From assembly GCA_050084985.1 (NCBI GenBank), contig JBITNC010000002.1, positions 13,702,001 to 13,766,000 of the forward strand: 64,000 nt of DNA. Reading direction: 5' to 3'. The position numbers were made by a program, and so were the translations under genes. Shown one piece after another: positions 24,052 through 36,339 of this stretch. The notes under the pieces are model-generated. The model was given only the letters and a program-made list of their open reading frames with translations. It did not search any database and was not told where the DNA came from. The DNA is from Nageia nagi. Lineage: Eukaryota; Pinophyta. The number at the start of each line of letters is the position of its first letter. The stretch's first letter is position 1.

Positions 24052-27000
24052 ATGGCAACTTCTTAATCATCCTCTATAGCTAAAGTAGAACAACTAGATG
24101 CTGACCTTGTTTCCTTGTAGGAAGAATATCTCAAGAATGCACAAGGGATAAACTGGACTAAGATGGGGGTAATTAGTCATATGGACACATGGAGAGCTGA
24201 CCTTAGTTGTATTATTCTATAGCTTAAGACACTCAAGGTAGCTGGAAAGGGGAAGTCACCTGCTCATTTAAAAAGGAACATCATGATAGACTAGGGCTTG
24301 GCTTATTATGTGCCCTATGAATCCTTTACTTGCCCCAAGCTCTTATACTCCTTGGCACATAGGCATCACCAAAAGGGTTACCAAATATGAATGCTCAAAA
24401 GCACAAAATAAGGAGATACATCTGAGACTAATTTTCAAGTAGTACTAGATTACTATCTCGATTCCATAGTCCAAGCATTTGCTATTCTAGTATACTAGAT
24501 GTTCCATATTAAGAAACAAATTGATTTGAAAAAAAAAGCATGACTTTTTTGTTAATCAAGATGAAATGTTAAGCTAGATCAATGAAAGATACCAAGATAG
24601 TAGGAAAGCTAAACTCTTGCTAAGCTACCAGATAGCCCTTTTTGAAAGAAAGAAGGATAGAGAAGTGTTGTAGGCATTGATAGTTATCCTAAAAAAGAAG
24701 ATCCAAATTGAAGTAGATGAAGTCATGGTGTGTATGGCTTATAATATTTTAGAGGCTCTTTTTTGCTAAGACTTCTCAACTTTTATAACTAGAGAAATTA
24801 AGAGGTGTCTATTTAAAATCAAGAAGTTATACTTCAAATAATCCTCATATCTTTGGTAGCTCTTTTCCCATCAAAATCTTGACAAACTCATAAATGTAGG
24901 GTTTCTAGTTGAGTTGACAAGTTCCAGTGCTACATCAGTACCAATTGATCTAATGGTACTAATTTTAACTAAGTTGCATGGATCCTATTATGAATTTATG
25001 GATAATTTCTATACAATAGCAGTAAAAATTTTGATTAGAAAACTCTCCAGTAGATTGCATAAAAGCACAATGAGGGAGCTAAAAGGAGGAAATAAAATTG
25101 ATGATTAGTACTTCCTAAGAAGTCAAACAATGATAATCAAGTATGGTTATTTTGAGAGGCCCTTTTTATTACCCAAATATGTAACCCCTAGTTGTACTCA
25201 ATAGAAATGGAAAGGTAGATTTGTGCTATAGAGAGCAAATATGAGTTTAGAGGTAATTTTAAGTCTATTTTAGGTATACCAACTTCTACTAAGAATTTTA
25301 CTCTTTTAAAAATAGGGTGTAAAGATAGTATAGCTCAATTTATTGTACATAATTTCAAATTAGAAATAATGGAAGTTGCATGGATGTATGACCCATTAGG
25401 AGAGATGACCAAAATAATAAGGTCAAACAAAAAACATCTAACATTTATCCATGATAGTAGGCCTAATATAGAATATTTTGTAAAACCTACTATAGGATTG
25501 AGGCTAGTGTAGATAGGACAACCATCTAGCATGGTTGAAATTCTAAAGAAGGGAGAGCAAGACCCTTCAAACACTACCACCTCTTCCCAAGAGCCTTCTT
25601 TAAAAAATAAAAAGAAAATACAAACCCTAGCTCATAGATAACAAATTCTAAAGAAGGAACAAAAGCTTGTAAATAAGCCCCATACCACTACAACAAGGTT
25701 ACAATCACAAATGACTGTATCTTCACATTTAAAGGCAATAGAAGAAGTTCTAAAGGTGGTGGCTAAAGAGATAAATTTTTTTGATATAGTAGAGTTTAGA
25801 GAGCCTCAAGATATAGATACTAGTGTTTCAAAAGAATCCTAGGCATAAGAACAACCACAAACCTTAGAAGAGTAGCAAAGCCAAATTCAACAAGGTAGGG
25901 GAAGCTTACTTGAAGCTAGTGGATCAACAACAGCTACACCTAAAGGAGGATTGAGAGGTGATGATGATGATAACAAGTCCAATAAAAAGAAAGACTTAGG
26001 CCTAATGGATAATACTAAGGAAAAATATGAGGTCATGGAAGAGGTAGAGCCAAAACTAGAAGTTCAACACTCGACACTTCCCATTCTTTAACTCTTACAT
26101 CCTCATAAGAGGAAATAAAATCAATTTTTTCTATACAAATTGTAGAACCCATTGATTAAGAAACTTTTGTTAATAAGTATCCTATGCTTCTTGGGCAACA
26201 GTTAAGAGTTTTGAGCAAGGTAACAGAGATGGATTATATTAAAATAGCATAGATGCCTTTCAAAGAAGGGAAACCAGATATTGCTCCCATGGCTATAATA
26301 GATGTAAATATGCAGAGTACATTGACAATTGACTAGTCTAGATTTCTTGTGAATACTTCAATGGTAGCTAGTAAAAGTCTTCAACCAATGGAGACCAAGA
26401 TAGAAAATTGAATAAGAAAATAGATTAGTATAAGAAAGACTACTCCCTTAAAGATAAAATAGTAGCTAGGTTGCAGAATAAATACAAAGAATTAATTATA
26501 AGGCTTGATAAGTAGAAATTAAAGTTTAAAAAGAGCATAAAAATAACAAAATTTGAGCTTGATGTTGCAAATCAAATAATATATGATCTCAAAGCTCAAG
26601 CTACAGTCATTGATGCTCAAAAGGTCGAGCAAGTTTAGGTCGAGCTACAAACTACAATCGCAACAAATAAAGTTCTATCTAATGATAATGCAAAGTTGTT
26701 ATTGCTCATGAAAATTTTTAGAAAATCCTTAGTGGAGCAAGTAGGAGATATAATAGTAACATTATCACACTTGCATCTACTAAAGGAAGAAATTATACAA
26801 GCAATCAATGAGTTCTATGTTTAGAATACTCTTCATAAGCTAGTTTGGATACACCTAGGGTAATATTAGAAAGAATGTTGGACTGTTTAAGAATATTGAC
26901 TAAAAAAAATATAGCAACAATCTCTCCTTAGCCAAAATAGTTATATCAAAGGAGGATCTGAGATATTTTTGAACTCCAAAATTTGGTGTTTAACATGGAG

Positions 27001-27435
27001 ATTAATAAGCACTAGCTCACAATAGAGCCAAAATTCACTAACAAATTCTTTAATTTTTTGATTGAGATGAAAGCTCCCAAATTATGGGAAGAATAGAATG
27101 TACAAGGTAGTGCTACCAATTAGGTATAGCCGATACCATTTAGTTCCTTGAATAACATTTTTTTGAGAAATAAATATCAGACTTGCAACAAATAAATGAG
27201 TTGGCTTAAGAGGCAATTACAAAATTTTTACATGTTGGAAGGCTTAATAATGTTTTGATAGGGTTTAAAGTAGATACAAAGAAGTTTAAGGCATCCTTTA
27301 TCTTATCGTAGATTGAGTATAAAGATATTAGTGATCTAAATAAAAAGATGCAACCATTCATCCTACCAAACCTAATGGCAGCAGTTGAGACCTCAACCAG
27401 GTCCATTTCTGGACAAGCCACTAGAAGTAGTAATT
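24052..27435 (+). pseudogene. Element B ORF3: long sense ORF after integrase, unknown family
   Basis: About 1127 codons from ATG 24052 to TAA 27433-27435, starting 450 bases after the integrase stop. N-terminal third: EEYLKNAQGINWTKMGVISH, then LAYYVPYESFTCPKLLYSLA near 24300-24360. The middle (about 25560-26090) is low in order, with Ser/Thr/Gln/Lys and a GDDDDNKSNKKK patch near 25955. The C-terminal third (about 26480-26830) is strongly heptad-like (VEQ, VELQTTIATNKVLSNDN, LLLLMKI) and probably a coiled coil. I see no signal peptide, membrane segment or enzyme motif. Element C carries an alignable copy at 45436-49195. It is in the place of the env-like ORF of Athila elements but lacks membrane segments. 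Function unknown; broken by many stops and some frame changes. Confidence 0.6.
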
Positions 27436-27486
27436 AAAGGGTTCTATTCTCTAATAGGAAAAGATCCCAAAGAGCTACCAGAAGAT

Positions 27487-29300
27487 TGTATTCTTTTAGA
27501 ATTACACTCTAAATTAGGGTAATTCTATTATTATTTATTCTCTATTCTTTATTTTTTAGTGCTTAGGAGTTATGTATATAAGAGTGCTCAGGAGGGATAT
27601 TATTCTTTTAGAGTCTCCAAGAGTTGTAAATTTTTGTATTCTTTCATTATTGTTAATCCCTCCTCTTCTCATTTATTTTCCTTAGAGTGTTGGGAGTTAT
27701 GTATATAAGAGTACCCAAGAGTCATATTATTTTCTTAGTGCTCAAAAATTATGTGAATAAGAATACCCAGAAGTTATGTCAATAGGAGTTATGTTATTCT
27801 TTATTCTTTAGTGCTCGAGAGTTAAAAGAACTTGAAAATTATGTCATCTTATTCAGGGTACCTAGGAGAATTGTAAAGGATACTGAAGATTCATGTATAT
27901 AAGACTATCTAGGAATTATATTTATTTCCTTAGAGTCTTCAAAAATTATTAACACAACAAAGCTCACTAATTTTGAGAGATGATGTCACATTTTTTGACT
28001 AAAATTAGCAGGTCTTAGAAGAGCCAAAATATCAATAAAGCCCATTGATTCTGAAAGATGACATCATAATTTTTTATCAAAATTAGTGGGTCTCAGAGTA
28101 AGTAATGGTAGGTGTAGATTTTTAAAGAATATCAATAGAGCTCATCAATTTTGAGAGATGATGTCATGAATTTTGGTTGAAATCAATAGGTCTTGAAAGA
28201 ATCAAATCATCAATAGAGTCCAGATGAAGAACATAGAACCCACTAAGCAAAGGTAAGAGTAATGCATAAGAAGGAACTCTTCAATCCACTTCATCTTAAG
28301 TTTTTGACTCTTGAGGTCCTATTAATGTGTCGATATCAACTCATTTCCATATAATAGTGGTAGTTTCTTCTTAAAACAAGTTAACATAATGTCTATAAAC
28401 CACCATTACTTTGATTATTGATATCTATAGTAGAGATTATAAAGATCATAGAGAAGTAGATAACAACTGATAGAGCATAGTACCAAATCATACCCATCAA
28501 TGTGCAATCAAATAATTACTTATATAGCTACAATGCTATCTTCAATTAGCTATAGGGCCAAAGAAGGAGCAGTAAATGACATGTCAGAAGGATTGTGGCT
28601 CTATGGACATGGTTGTTCAAAAATTTTAAATTCCTACATAGTTATGTTGATTAGTACTTATTCACTATGTAATCTAACATAGTTGTAGCATTTATGTAAA
28701 TAGTGATTTTTTGGTTATTTCATTCAATGCTAGCAATCATGTATATTAATGAAACCTAGCCACCCAATAAGGGAGAGAGTTGTATAAATAGCTAGATTTT
28801 AGGGATCAGAGAGGTTGAAAATTTTAGAAAATTTGCCTAAATCTATAAGAGCTATTCACATATGATAATACAAATAGATAATGCTTTTCCCTCTTGCAAC
28901 AAAGTGATTGTTCATTATTTTTGTGAATGTTATGTGTGAAATATTTTTTTCAAATTATGGCTATGTATTGTGATTATGACACCCTAGGTATGAGATAATT
29001 TGCTATTCTTAATCTTGGCTATGGATTGCTACTTACGCTATAATGTTTGGGTTGTAAATTTCTTATTTTAGCTCTTTTTATTAATTTATCTCTTTCCTGT
29101 AAATCTTTATCTTTTTATTCCTTTCCTATTACTTTTAACCTTGAATATAGATAGGAACCAACCTATAAACTAAAGGTTAAGTAGAAAACCAACATGAGTG
29201 CATCCCCACCACCTTTTGCTCTTTCAAGGAACCTACTATTATAGGCAGTGGAGAACATGACTAGATGAAACACTTTAATGTTATGCTATACCAATCAATA
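27487..29300 (+). repeat. 3' LTR of element B
   Basis: 1814 bp, from tgtattcttttagaattac to ccaatcaata. Same internal features as the 5' LTR: tatataagag words and TGAYGTCA-like palindromes near 27979, 28058 and 28157. A purine-biased agagctaccagaaga precedes it as a weak polypurine tract. Confidence 0.85.
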
Positions 29301-29305
29301 GTGAC

Positions 29306-30200
29306 TTTGTTAGGATCTACCTCAATGCCTCTTATGGAAATAATAAATCCTAAAAGCTTTCTTGAAGTGACACCAAATACATACTTTATAGGGTTCAACT
29401 TGATATTATGATTAAGTAATAATTGAAAGAATTTCTCTAGAAACTCCCAATGCTGATATCTTATTCTTGACTTGGCCAACAAATCATCTACATAATCTTC
29501 CATAATATTATGTATCATATTGTGGAATACATAAGTCATAGCCTGCTAATAGGTGGCACCAACATTCTTAAGTCTAAAAGGAATGATTTTATAATAGTAA
29601 GTCCCCCAAGGTGTGGTGAACATAGTCTTGTGTTGGTCATCTAGGGTGAACCAAATCTGATTATAACTTGAGAAAACATCCATTAGGGATAACATCTCAT
29701 ATCCTACCATGTTATCAACTAAAGCATTAATGTTTGACAAGGGAAAGTCATCCTTAGGGCAAGTGACATTAATATCTCTAAAATTTGTACACACTTGAAG
29801 GCAAACTTCTAGCCTTTTGATAGGGACCATATTCAACACCCACTAAGGGTAATTTAGAGCCCAAATTAACTTGTCATCTAATAGCTTTTGAATCTCTTCC
29901 TTGATCTAAAGAGACTTAGCAAGATCAACTCTCCTAAGCTTTTACTTAATAGGTTTCACATCAGGTTTGGTGATAATATTATGGACAACAATATTGGGAT
30001 TGATACCTAGCATATCAATGTAACCATAATCAAAAACCTTGACATAGTTCTTCAATATTGCTATACCTTTGGCACTCTTTGAATCATCTAAGATGTCCCC
30101 CAAGTAAACTATCTTAATATTTGTAGGGTCATTGCAAAGATTGATCTCAACTAACATACCAATGTGCATGTGAGACCCATATATTAACTACTTATAAATG
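29306..30200 (-). pseudogene. Outer element reverse transcriptase, broken
   Basis: Minus-strand reading starts with MHIGMLVEINLCNDPTNIK (30169) and DMLGINPNIVVHNI, the typical pre-RT segment of Tat pol. It runs on to VCTNFRDINVTCPKDDFPLS and DVFSSYNQIWFTLDDQHKTM (29839-29630). The catalytic YVDD is intact (29483-29494 on the minus strand), followed by LLGFIISIRGIEVDPNKV at about 29360-29306. There insertion B interrupts the frame; it resumes at 15655. Two long open pieces (29546-29839 and 29261-29539) show that this part is less damaged than gag. The last few codons of the second piece lie in the LTR of B. Confidence 0.85.
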
Positions 30201-31052
30201 ATAAGATATGCATAATCATCCTCATCTAGAATATTGATAAAGGAAGCCAATTTAGATGACTTAGCTTTGTAAAAGCAATCAAAAGAAAAAGAAGCATCAT
30301 GCAAATCAAAGGATAAATCTGACAAAGGTGAAAAGAGATCTATAGGTAAAGGACTAATAGAAGTATATGAGGAACATTCCAAAAGAGGGGCCAGAGGTGA
30401 GAAACCATATAAACATCAAAAGAAGGGCTATTAGAAGATTCATGTAAGAAATTTCTTAGGATGGAGCACTCCAAAGCATGAGGACTAGATGGACCAAAAC
30501 ATAACAGGATGTCACATTCATCATTATGATCCATTACCCCTACTAGAAGATTAAGATTGATAATATGTTCTTCCAAAGGCTTGAATTTATGGACATGAAA
30601 CCCTAGACCACACTTATCTCAATTGGATTGAAAAGGAATAAAAAAAGCATGAACCATGCCTTGTTTGTATTTGCCTAAGACATACCCTTGCCATTTCCAT
30701 TTAGAAAAGAGCTTATGCACTAAGTTAGAACATGAAAGATAATCTATCTTGGCACAAAACTTCACTTTGAGAGAAGGCTCAAGGGATATGTCCTGGGGTG
30801 TATCCATACTCGTGTAAACAAAGAAAGATAGGTTCTATTCCCAAAGGTCTTCCTAAGTCTTATGCGAAAGGAATATTAAAAATCACACCATCAATACGAT
30901 ATTACCTGTTTCTAATATATTCATACTTGACAAGGTTAAGAGATGGTGAAATTACCATATCAACATAATGCTAATCAAGAAGATTGAGATCAACTTGAGA
31001 GGAAGAGATCTCATCTTCCTATGAAGTATCAAAAATCAAACAAGAGGAAGAT
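30201..31052 (-). pseudogene. Outer element protease-RT linker with a G-patch-like motif
   Basis: Minus-strand frames at 30807-30619 and 30576-30340 form one degraded linker. FSKWKWQGYVLGKYKQGM near 30710-30657 fits the G-patch pattern (GxxLGKxxQG). It is followed by a frame ending FHVHKFKPLEE around 30610-30570. Similar glycine-rich motifs are known between protease and RT in some plant Ty3/gypsy elements. The right edge is cut by insertion C at 31053; the element resumes at 51077. Confidence 0.5.
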
Positions 31053-31057
31053 ACATG

Positions 31058-32807
31058 TGTATTCCTTCATAATTACACTCTGACTATGGGGTAACACACT
31101 ATCATTCTTTTATTCTTTCATTTATTTCAAGAAATTCTCCCTCTTACCTACTCCCTTTTCCCATTTTTGTTTACATGTATTTAATCTTTTGTTTGAATTG
31201 AGTCTAAAGAGTTCTAGGTGTTGTCAACATTTGGCTATTGTATATATTAGTCTTGGTATTAGATATTTTGCCTTAAAAATTTCTAGTCAAAATCTAGCAA
31301 TTGTTGCAATAACTCTTGATGATAAAATTTAATCATGTTAATAGTAAAAAAGTTGAAGAACTATATATATAAAAGAGTCATGTCTAGGAGCAAATGTATC
31401 ATATCTAGGTAGAATTGTATTATATATGGGTATTGAAAGTCTAAGGAAAATTTTAAGAGTTATTATAAATACAATTTTTGAGAGTTATTGTAAATATAGT
31501 ATTCAAGAGTTATTGAAAATATGAGCCCATGTTATGTCCAAATACTTAGCGAGAGATGCCCAAAAGTAAACATCACCCATCGACTTTCAACATTGACATT
31601 ATAATTTTTGTGAAAAATCAGCAGATCCTAAAATAAGCAATGGTGGGTGATATTTCATTAAGATACCAAATAGAGCCTACCAATTTTGAGCAAAGATGTT
31701 AGAACTTTTGGCTAAAATCAATGGGTACTAAGAAGAACAAAATCATCAATAAATCCTGATGAAGAGAAATAAAACCTACCAGATTAAGAAAATAATGTTG
31801 GGTTAGAAGTAACACTTGGGTCCACTTGATCTTAAGTGTTTGACCCTCAAGGACATATTAATGTGTCAAGTTTAGCTCATTTCCACATAACAAGGTAGTT
31901 TCTTATCAAACTAAGTTGATATATTATTCATGGCCCACATTACTCTATTCAATTAGAATTATAGTATGGATCATCAATGGTTATAGAGAAGTAGATAACT
32001 ACTAATAGAACATAATGCTAGATCATACCTATCAAATTGCAAATGAGTATTTATTTAATCAACTATAGACCCAAAAAATAGCAATCAATGACATGTTAAG
32101 AAGATTACAGCTCAATGGATTCAACTACTCAAAAATTACAAATTTCCAAATGATCATGCTATTGGTAATTATTCATTGTGTAATCTAACATAGTTGTAAT
32201 ATTTATTGTAAATAGTTTTCTTTACTATCTTTTACCAAGATGAATAATTATGAGTATTTATGATAGACAACTACCCAATCAGGTAGGTGGTATAAATAGT
32301 GGACTATTATAAGTCAAAGAGGTCGAAAATTCTAGCAAGTTTACCTAGTTCTATAAGATGCTTTTATATATGATAATGCAAATAGATAATGCTTTTCCCC
32401 TTTGTAACAAGTGGTTGTTTATTACTTTTGTGAATGTTATGTATGGGATGTCATCTTAAGTTATGGCTATGTAATGTGATTGCAAGACCCCAAGGGTAAG
32501 ATAGCTTGCTATATTTATTTTTGGTTATGGATTGCTACATATGCTATAATGCTTGCGTTGTATAGTTCTTGTTTAAGTTTTAGTTTAATATGATCATTTC
32601 TTTATTATAACTCTCTACCTTTTTATCTCTTTATTATTATTTTAAAGCTTTACAATAGATAGGAATTGGCCTATAACTTGAAGATTGAGTACAAAACCAA
32701 CATGAGTGCATTCCCACCACCTTATGCTCTTTTAAGAACCTGCTATTATGAGCAATGGAGAACTCAACCAGACCAAACCTTTTAAAGATACATTATACCA
32801 ATTAGTA
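31058..32807 (+). repeat. 5' LTR of element C
   Basis: 1750 bp, alignable to 49246-51071. It carries only three copies of a 25-bp unit built on gagttattrtaaatayag (starts 31457, 31482, 31507), where the other LTR has six. This accounts for almost all of the 76-bp length difference. Confidence 0.83.
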
Positions 32808-32999
32808 TTAGAAGTTTTCATTTTTTAGCATGCTTGGTGGGATGTGAACTAAATTCCATATTTATCAAGTGTAAATAGGCTAGATAGCCATGTTTGGTGG
32901 GCTACCAATTATATTATTAAAATATTATAAGGTTATTTTGACCTTATTGGTGAATTTATTGTTAAATAATTAATATTTTGAACCCTATCACCTATAGAA

Positions 33000-34680
33000 T
33001 GTAGACTTACTAGAAGTAGTGCTAGAAATTCTCTTAGATAGCTGAGGTTTCAAGAGTTATCAATTCCTCATAGGGGGACTAGATGAAAGATTTCTTAGGT
33101 TATACCCCATGTAATTCCCTTAAGGGAAATCCCATTATTAGCCTTATTTGATTCAACCCCTAAAGATCCTTCATTTTATATGAATACTCCAAGCATGGCT
33201 CAACTAGTTAATTTTTTTGCTTGGAATAATGGTCATCTTTTGGTCATTGCTACCAACTCCCCTGCTATACCTTAAGTGGCATTCAAAGTTTTGCCTAAAT
33301 TTTATGGGTATGGTAAAACACCATATGAAAATTATTAATATGTATCTTTGTTAGCTTCAAGCTTTGATATCACTAATGAATTAATGATGACTAGATTATT
33401 ATCACACTCTTTTGAAGGCAAAGTAGTTGAAAGGTTCATAACTCTTACCCTTCAATCTATAAATTCATGGGGAGAGCTATGCCAAGATTTAATTAAAAGA
33501 TTTGCTATAGATGGTGATTATAGTATATTCCTAAACCTTATAGCATGTATTAAGAGACATCCTCATGAGTCCATTGATGATTTCAATATCAAATTTGAGA
33601 GAAAATGGAAATCTATTCCAATAAGGATTAGAAAACAAGTGCATAACCTTTGGTATATTATAAGAAGACCTTTCTTCTATAACTTAATATACTCATTGTT
33701 ATATCAAGAGATGCTTTTCCAAATGTTTACTAGATAGTAAAAACCTCTAAACATACCCTAATATCCTTTGGAAAGATGCAACCTAGAACCATATTCCATT
33801 ATTTTCTAATTTGCCTTCTAAATAAGTCCCACAAATTTCTCATCCTAGAGTTTTATCCTTATCACCTTTGCCCATACCTATTATTCAGAATCAAATACTA
33901 GTATTACCTATTCCTACATCCACTAGTACTAGTAATGACTCTAAATCTCAAGAGGAAGAAAGAATAAGGCAATTGGAGGTAACTATTAGGAACCCTACCA
34001 ATAAGATCACTCTATAAAAAAAGACAAAATCAAGGTTTCAATTATAAAAAATATGATAACTAATATCAAACTAGATGCCAACCTAAGTATAACCAACCAA
34101 AATAACCAAATTTTTCAAAAGCAATTGAAAATGTTGTTATGGCAAGTTTTGCAGAGAGTGATGCTCTAGGCATTATGGAATGGTGTCCCCCATGTTCAGC
34201 TCCTCATTTTCTAGAATCATGTGTAGTTTATCAACATTAGTATTTGGGATTACATTTAGATTATATGGTGGAGCCTACATCAGATCTTGTTTCTGATCTC
34301 ACCATGCTAAAATTTTAGCTTCTAGGATATGTTGAAGAATAAGCCAACTGTATTCAAACTAGAGCTTCTTCTTCAATGACTCCATAATAACCCCAAATTA
34401 CTTAGCAAAATCAAGTATTTATTCCAATGTAATATAGACCTAATAAAGCTAAGGCTCCCTTATCCCAACCATAAAATTAATAAAATCAATTCCCAAGACA
34501 TCCAAATAATGTTTTTCAGAATCTAGGTACTAATGATCCTATAGAAACAAACCTTGCTACGACCAAAAAAGAAGTTCTAGAGAAAGAGAGATCTAATACA
34601 TTGATGTATCCTTTTATTATATATTACCATAATAAAAAAGCCACTCAATAATTTAGAACACATTAACAAGCTAAATTAAG
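33000..34680 (+). pseudogene. Element C gag, broken
   Basis: Homologous throughout to gag of element B. The open part 33348-33737 contains LLSHSFEGKVVERFITLTLQ and IACIKRHPHESIDDFNIKFE. A helical EERIRQLEVTIRN segment follows near 33955. The four-Cys cluster is at 34184-34230 (CPPC, eight residues, CVVY), with the last Cys changed to Tyr by one G-to-A transition. Start uncertain, near 33000. Confidence 0.78.
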
Positions 34681-34689
34681 TAAGTTTAT

Positions 34690-35300
34690 CCTATATTCTC
34701 CATATAATATTATGGAAGATATGAAGAAAACTCCTTCTAAGATAACTATATTTGATGCATTAAAGATACTAGGTCAATTAGATCTTTTGCAAAAATCCTT
34801 GAAAATAAAGAATAATAAGAAAAGTGTAAATGAATTAAATTTCATCTTTTCAATATCTAATGATGGCCCTCCAATTCCCATAGGTATAAGGAGACACCCA
34901 CCATTCTATCTATCCCTTAGATTAGAAGGTTGGGTACTAAATAACTGTATGATAGATACCAAAGCTGTAATAACTGTAATTCTTAAAGTTGTTACAAATA
35001 AAATGAATTTGTACATTACAATATGTATTTATGGTGTCATACAATTGGATTCTTCTTCTATAGATTTCATTGGTAGTGTTAAAAGGGTCCCAATAACTTT
35101 GAATGCATTCCCTATCATTTTTGTTATTCAAGATATCATTGTGGTTGATCTTCCACCTTTGTTTGGAATATGTTTATTTAGAGAATTCACTGCTAAATTG
35201 ATAGGGTACTTAGATTTAGACTATACTCACCTTTTACTTTCCTTCTAAAACAAACAAGTAAAAATTCTAAATGAGGGCAACAAAAGTGTTCATCTTAAGA
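34690..35300 (+). pseudogene. Element C aspartic protease region
   Basis: Part of an open frame of 178 codons (34712-35248), the longest uninterrupted frame in the window. FDALKILGQLDLLQKSLK precedes the protease. The active site reads MIDTKAVITVILKVV (about 34948-34992) with Lys where Gly is expected, explainable by two G-to-A changes. The flap and hydrophobic second half follow (GSVKRVPITLNAFPIIFVI; DLPPLFGICLF). The minus-strand frame 34937-35131 is its shadow. Confidence 0.75.
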
Positions 35301-35479
35301 AGATCATAGAATAAAATTGTATGAATGGCCTTCAACCTATGGATGTATTTGAAAGGGACACACTTAGAGAAACACTTCTAACAACTAAAATTATTTTAGC
35401 AAATGATTTAAATTATCAATTCATAGATGTTGGCATGGGTAATTATTATTTGTATAAATATGCACAACCAATCTTAGTC

Positions 35480-35890
35480 ATAGCTGAAAAGGAGTATGAG
35501 ATATGGACAATGTACTTTGATGGATTTAGATGTAAGCATGGATGTGGAGTTGGAAATGTATTCAAATATTTAGAGGGATATATGAAGAGATTATCATTTA
35601 TATTCATATGGATTTGTACAAATAATACTATTAAGTATGAAGCCCTTTATTTAGGGTTATCTAAAGTGATCAGTATAGGTATTAGATGCCTAATTGTCCA
35701 TGGTAATTCAAAATTGGTCATAAAGTAATTCAAAAACTAGATTAGTACAAAACATCATTATCTAAATACTTATAAGAATAGAGTATGAAATTTATTAGAT
35801 TCATTCTTAGCTATCAATTTATATCTATTCCTAGAAGGTACAATAAAATAGCTACATGAAATTTCTAGCAAAGGGGCACATTATAACCCT
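35480..35890 (+). pseudogene. Element C archaeal-type RNase H, located upstream of RT
   Basis: EIWTMYFDGFRCKHGCGVG at about 35497-35553, CTNNTIKYEALYLGLSKVI near 35613-35670 and LIVHGNSKLVIK at 35693-35728 (the third acidic residue is Asn here). A degraded tail runs to about 35880. It continues from the protease in the open frame 35321-35728. Same position as in element B. Confidence 0.78.
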
Positions 35891-36339
35891 ACTCATTATA
35901 AAAGAGGAACTCTTGGAGTCAAAGTTCAATGTAGGCCTTCAGTACCTAATGCTACAAATTTTTGTTAAGTATTTGATTCTAATGAGCATATAATGAACTT
36001 CCTGTTTAATGAAGTAGTAGCTCACACTTTCAATATTCAGAAATAACCTAACTATTTCCAAGAATCAAAGGTTATCCAACTCAAAACTAATGTTATACCA
36101 AAAGGATTACTCTCTTTTGAAACATTGTTTGATTCAAAAGATATCCAAAAAGCTAAATCCTTGGCCATCCAGAAGGAGTGTTGAGTTGAAAATAGAACCC
36201 AATAAATATATAAAGGTAAGGTCATAATGTTTTGATGAAGAAAATGTTGTTATGTGTCAAATTTATCATGACTTATCCAAATCAATTGCCTAGACTTATG
36301 ATGATCTAAAGACATATGATAAGAGTGTCATCCAACACA

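Larger units (their letters stand above)
15661..29300 (+). mobile_element. Element B: Tat-like Ty3/gypsy element with RNase H before RT and a third ORF
   Basis: 13.64 kb, flanked by gtgat (15656-15660) and gtgac (29301-29305). LTRs 15661-17523 and 27487-29300 enclose gag, PR, RNase H, RT, RNase H remnant, integrase and a long sense-strand ORF3. LTR starts with TGTATTC but both ends read CAATCAATA, so the usual terminal CA is TA. It interrupts the outer RT between VDPNKV and ITSMPPP. Element C is a second copy of the family. No primer site could be assigned confidently; the bases after the LTR are gtagccagttcc. Confidence 0.85.
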
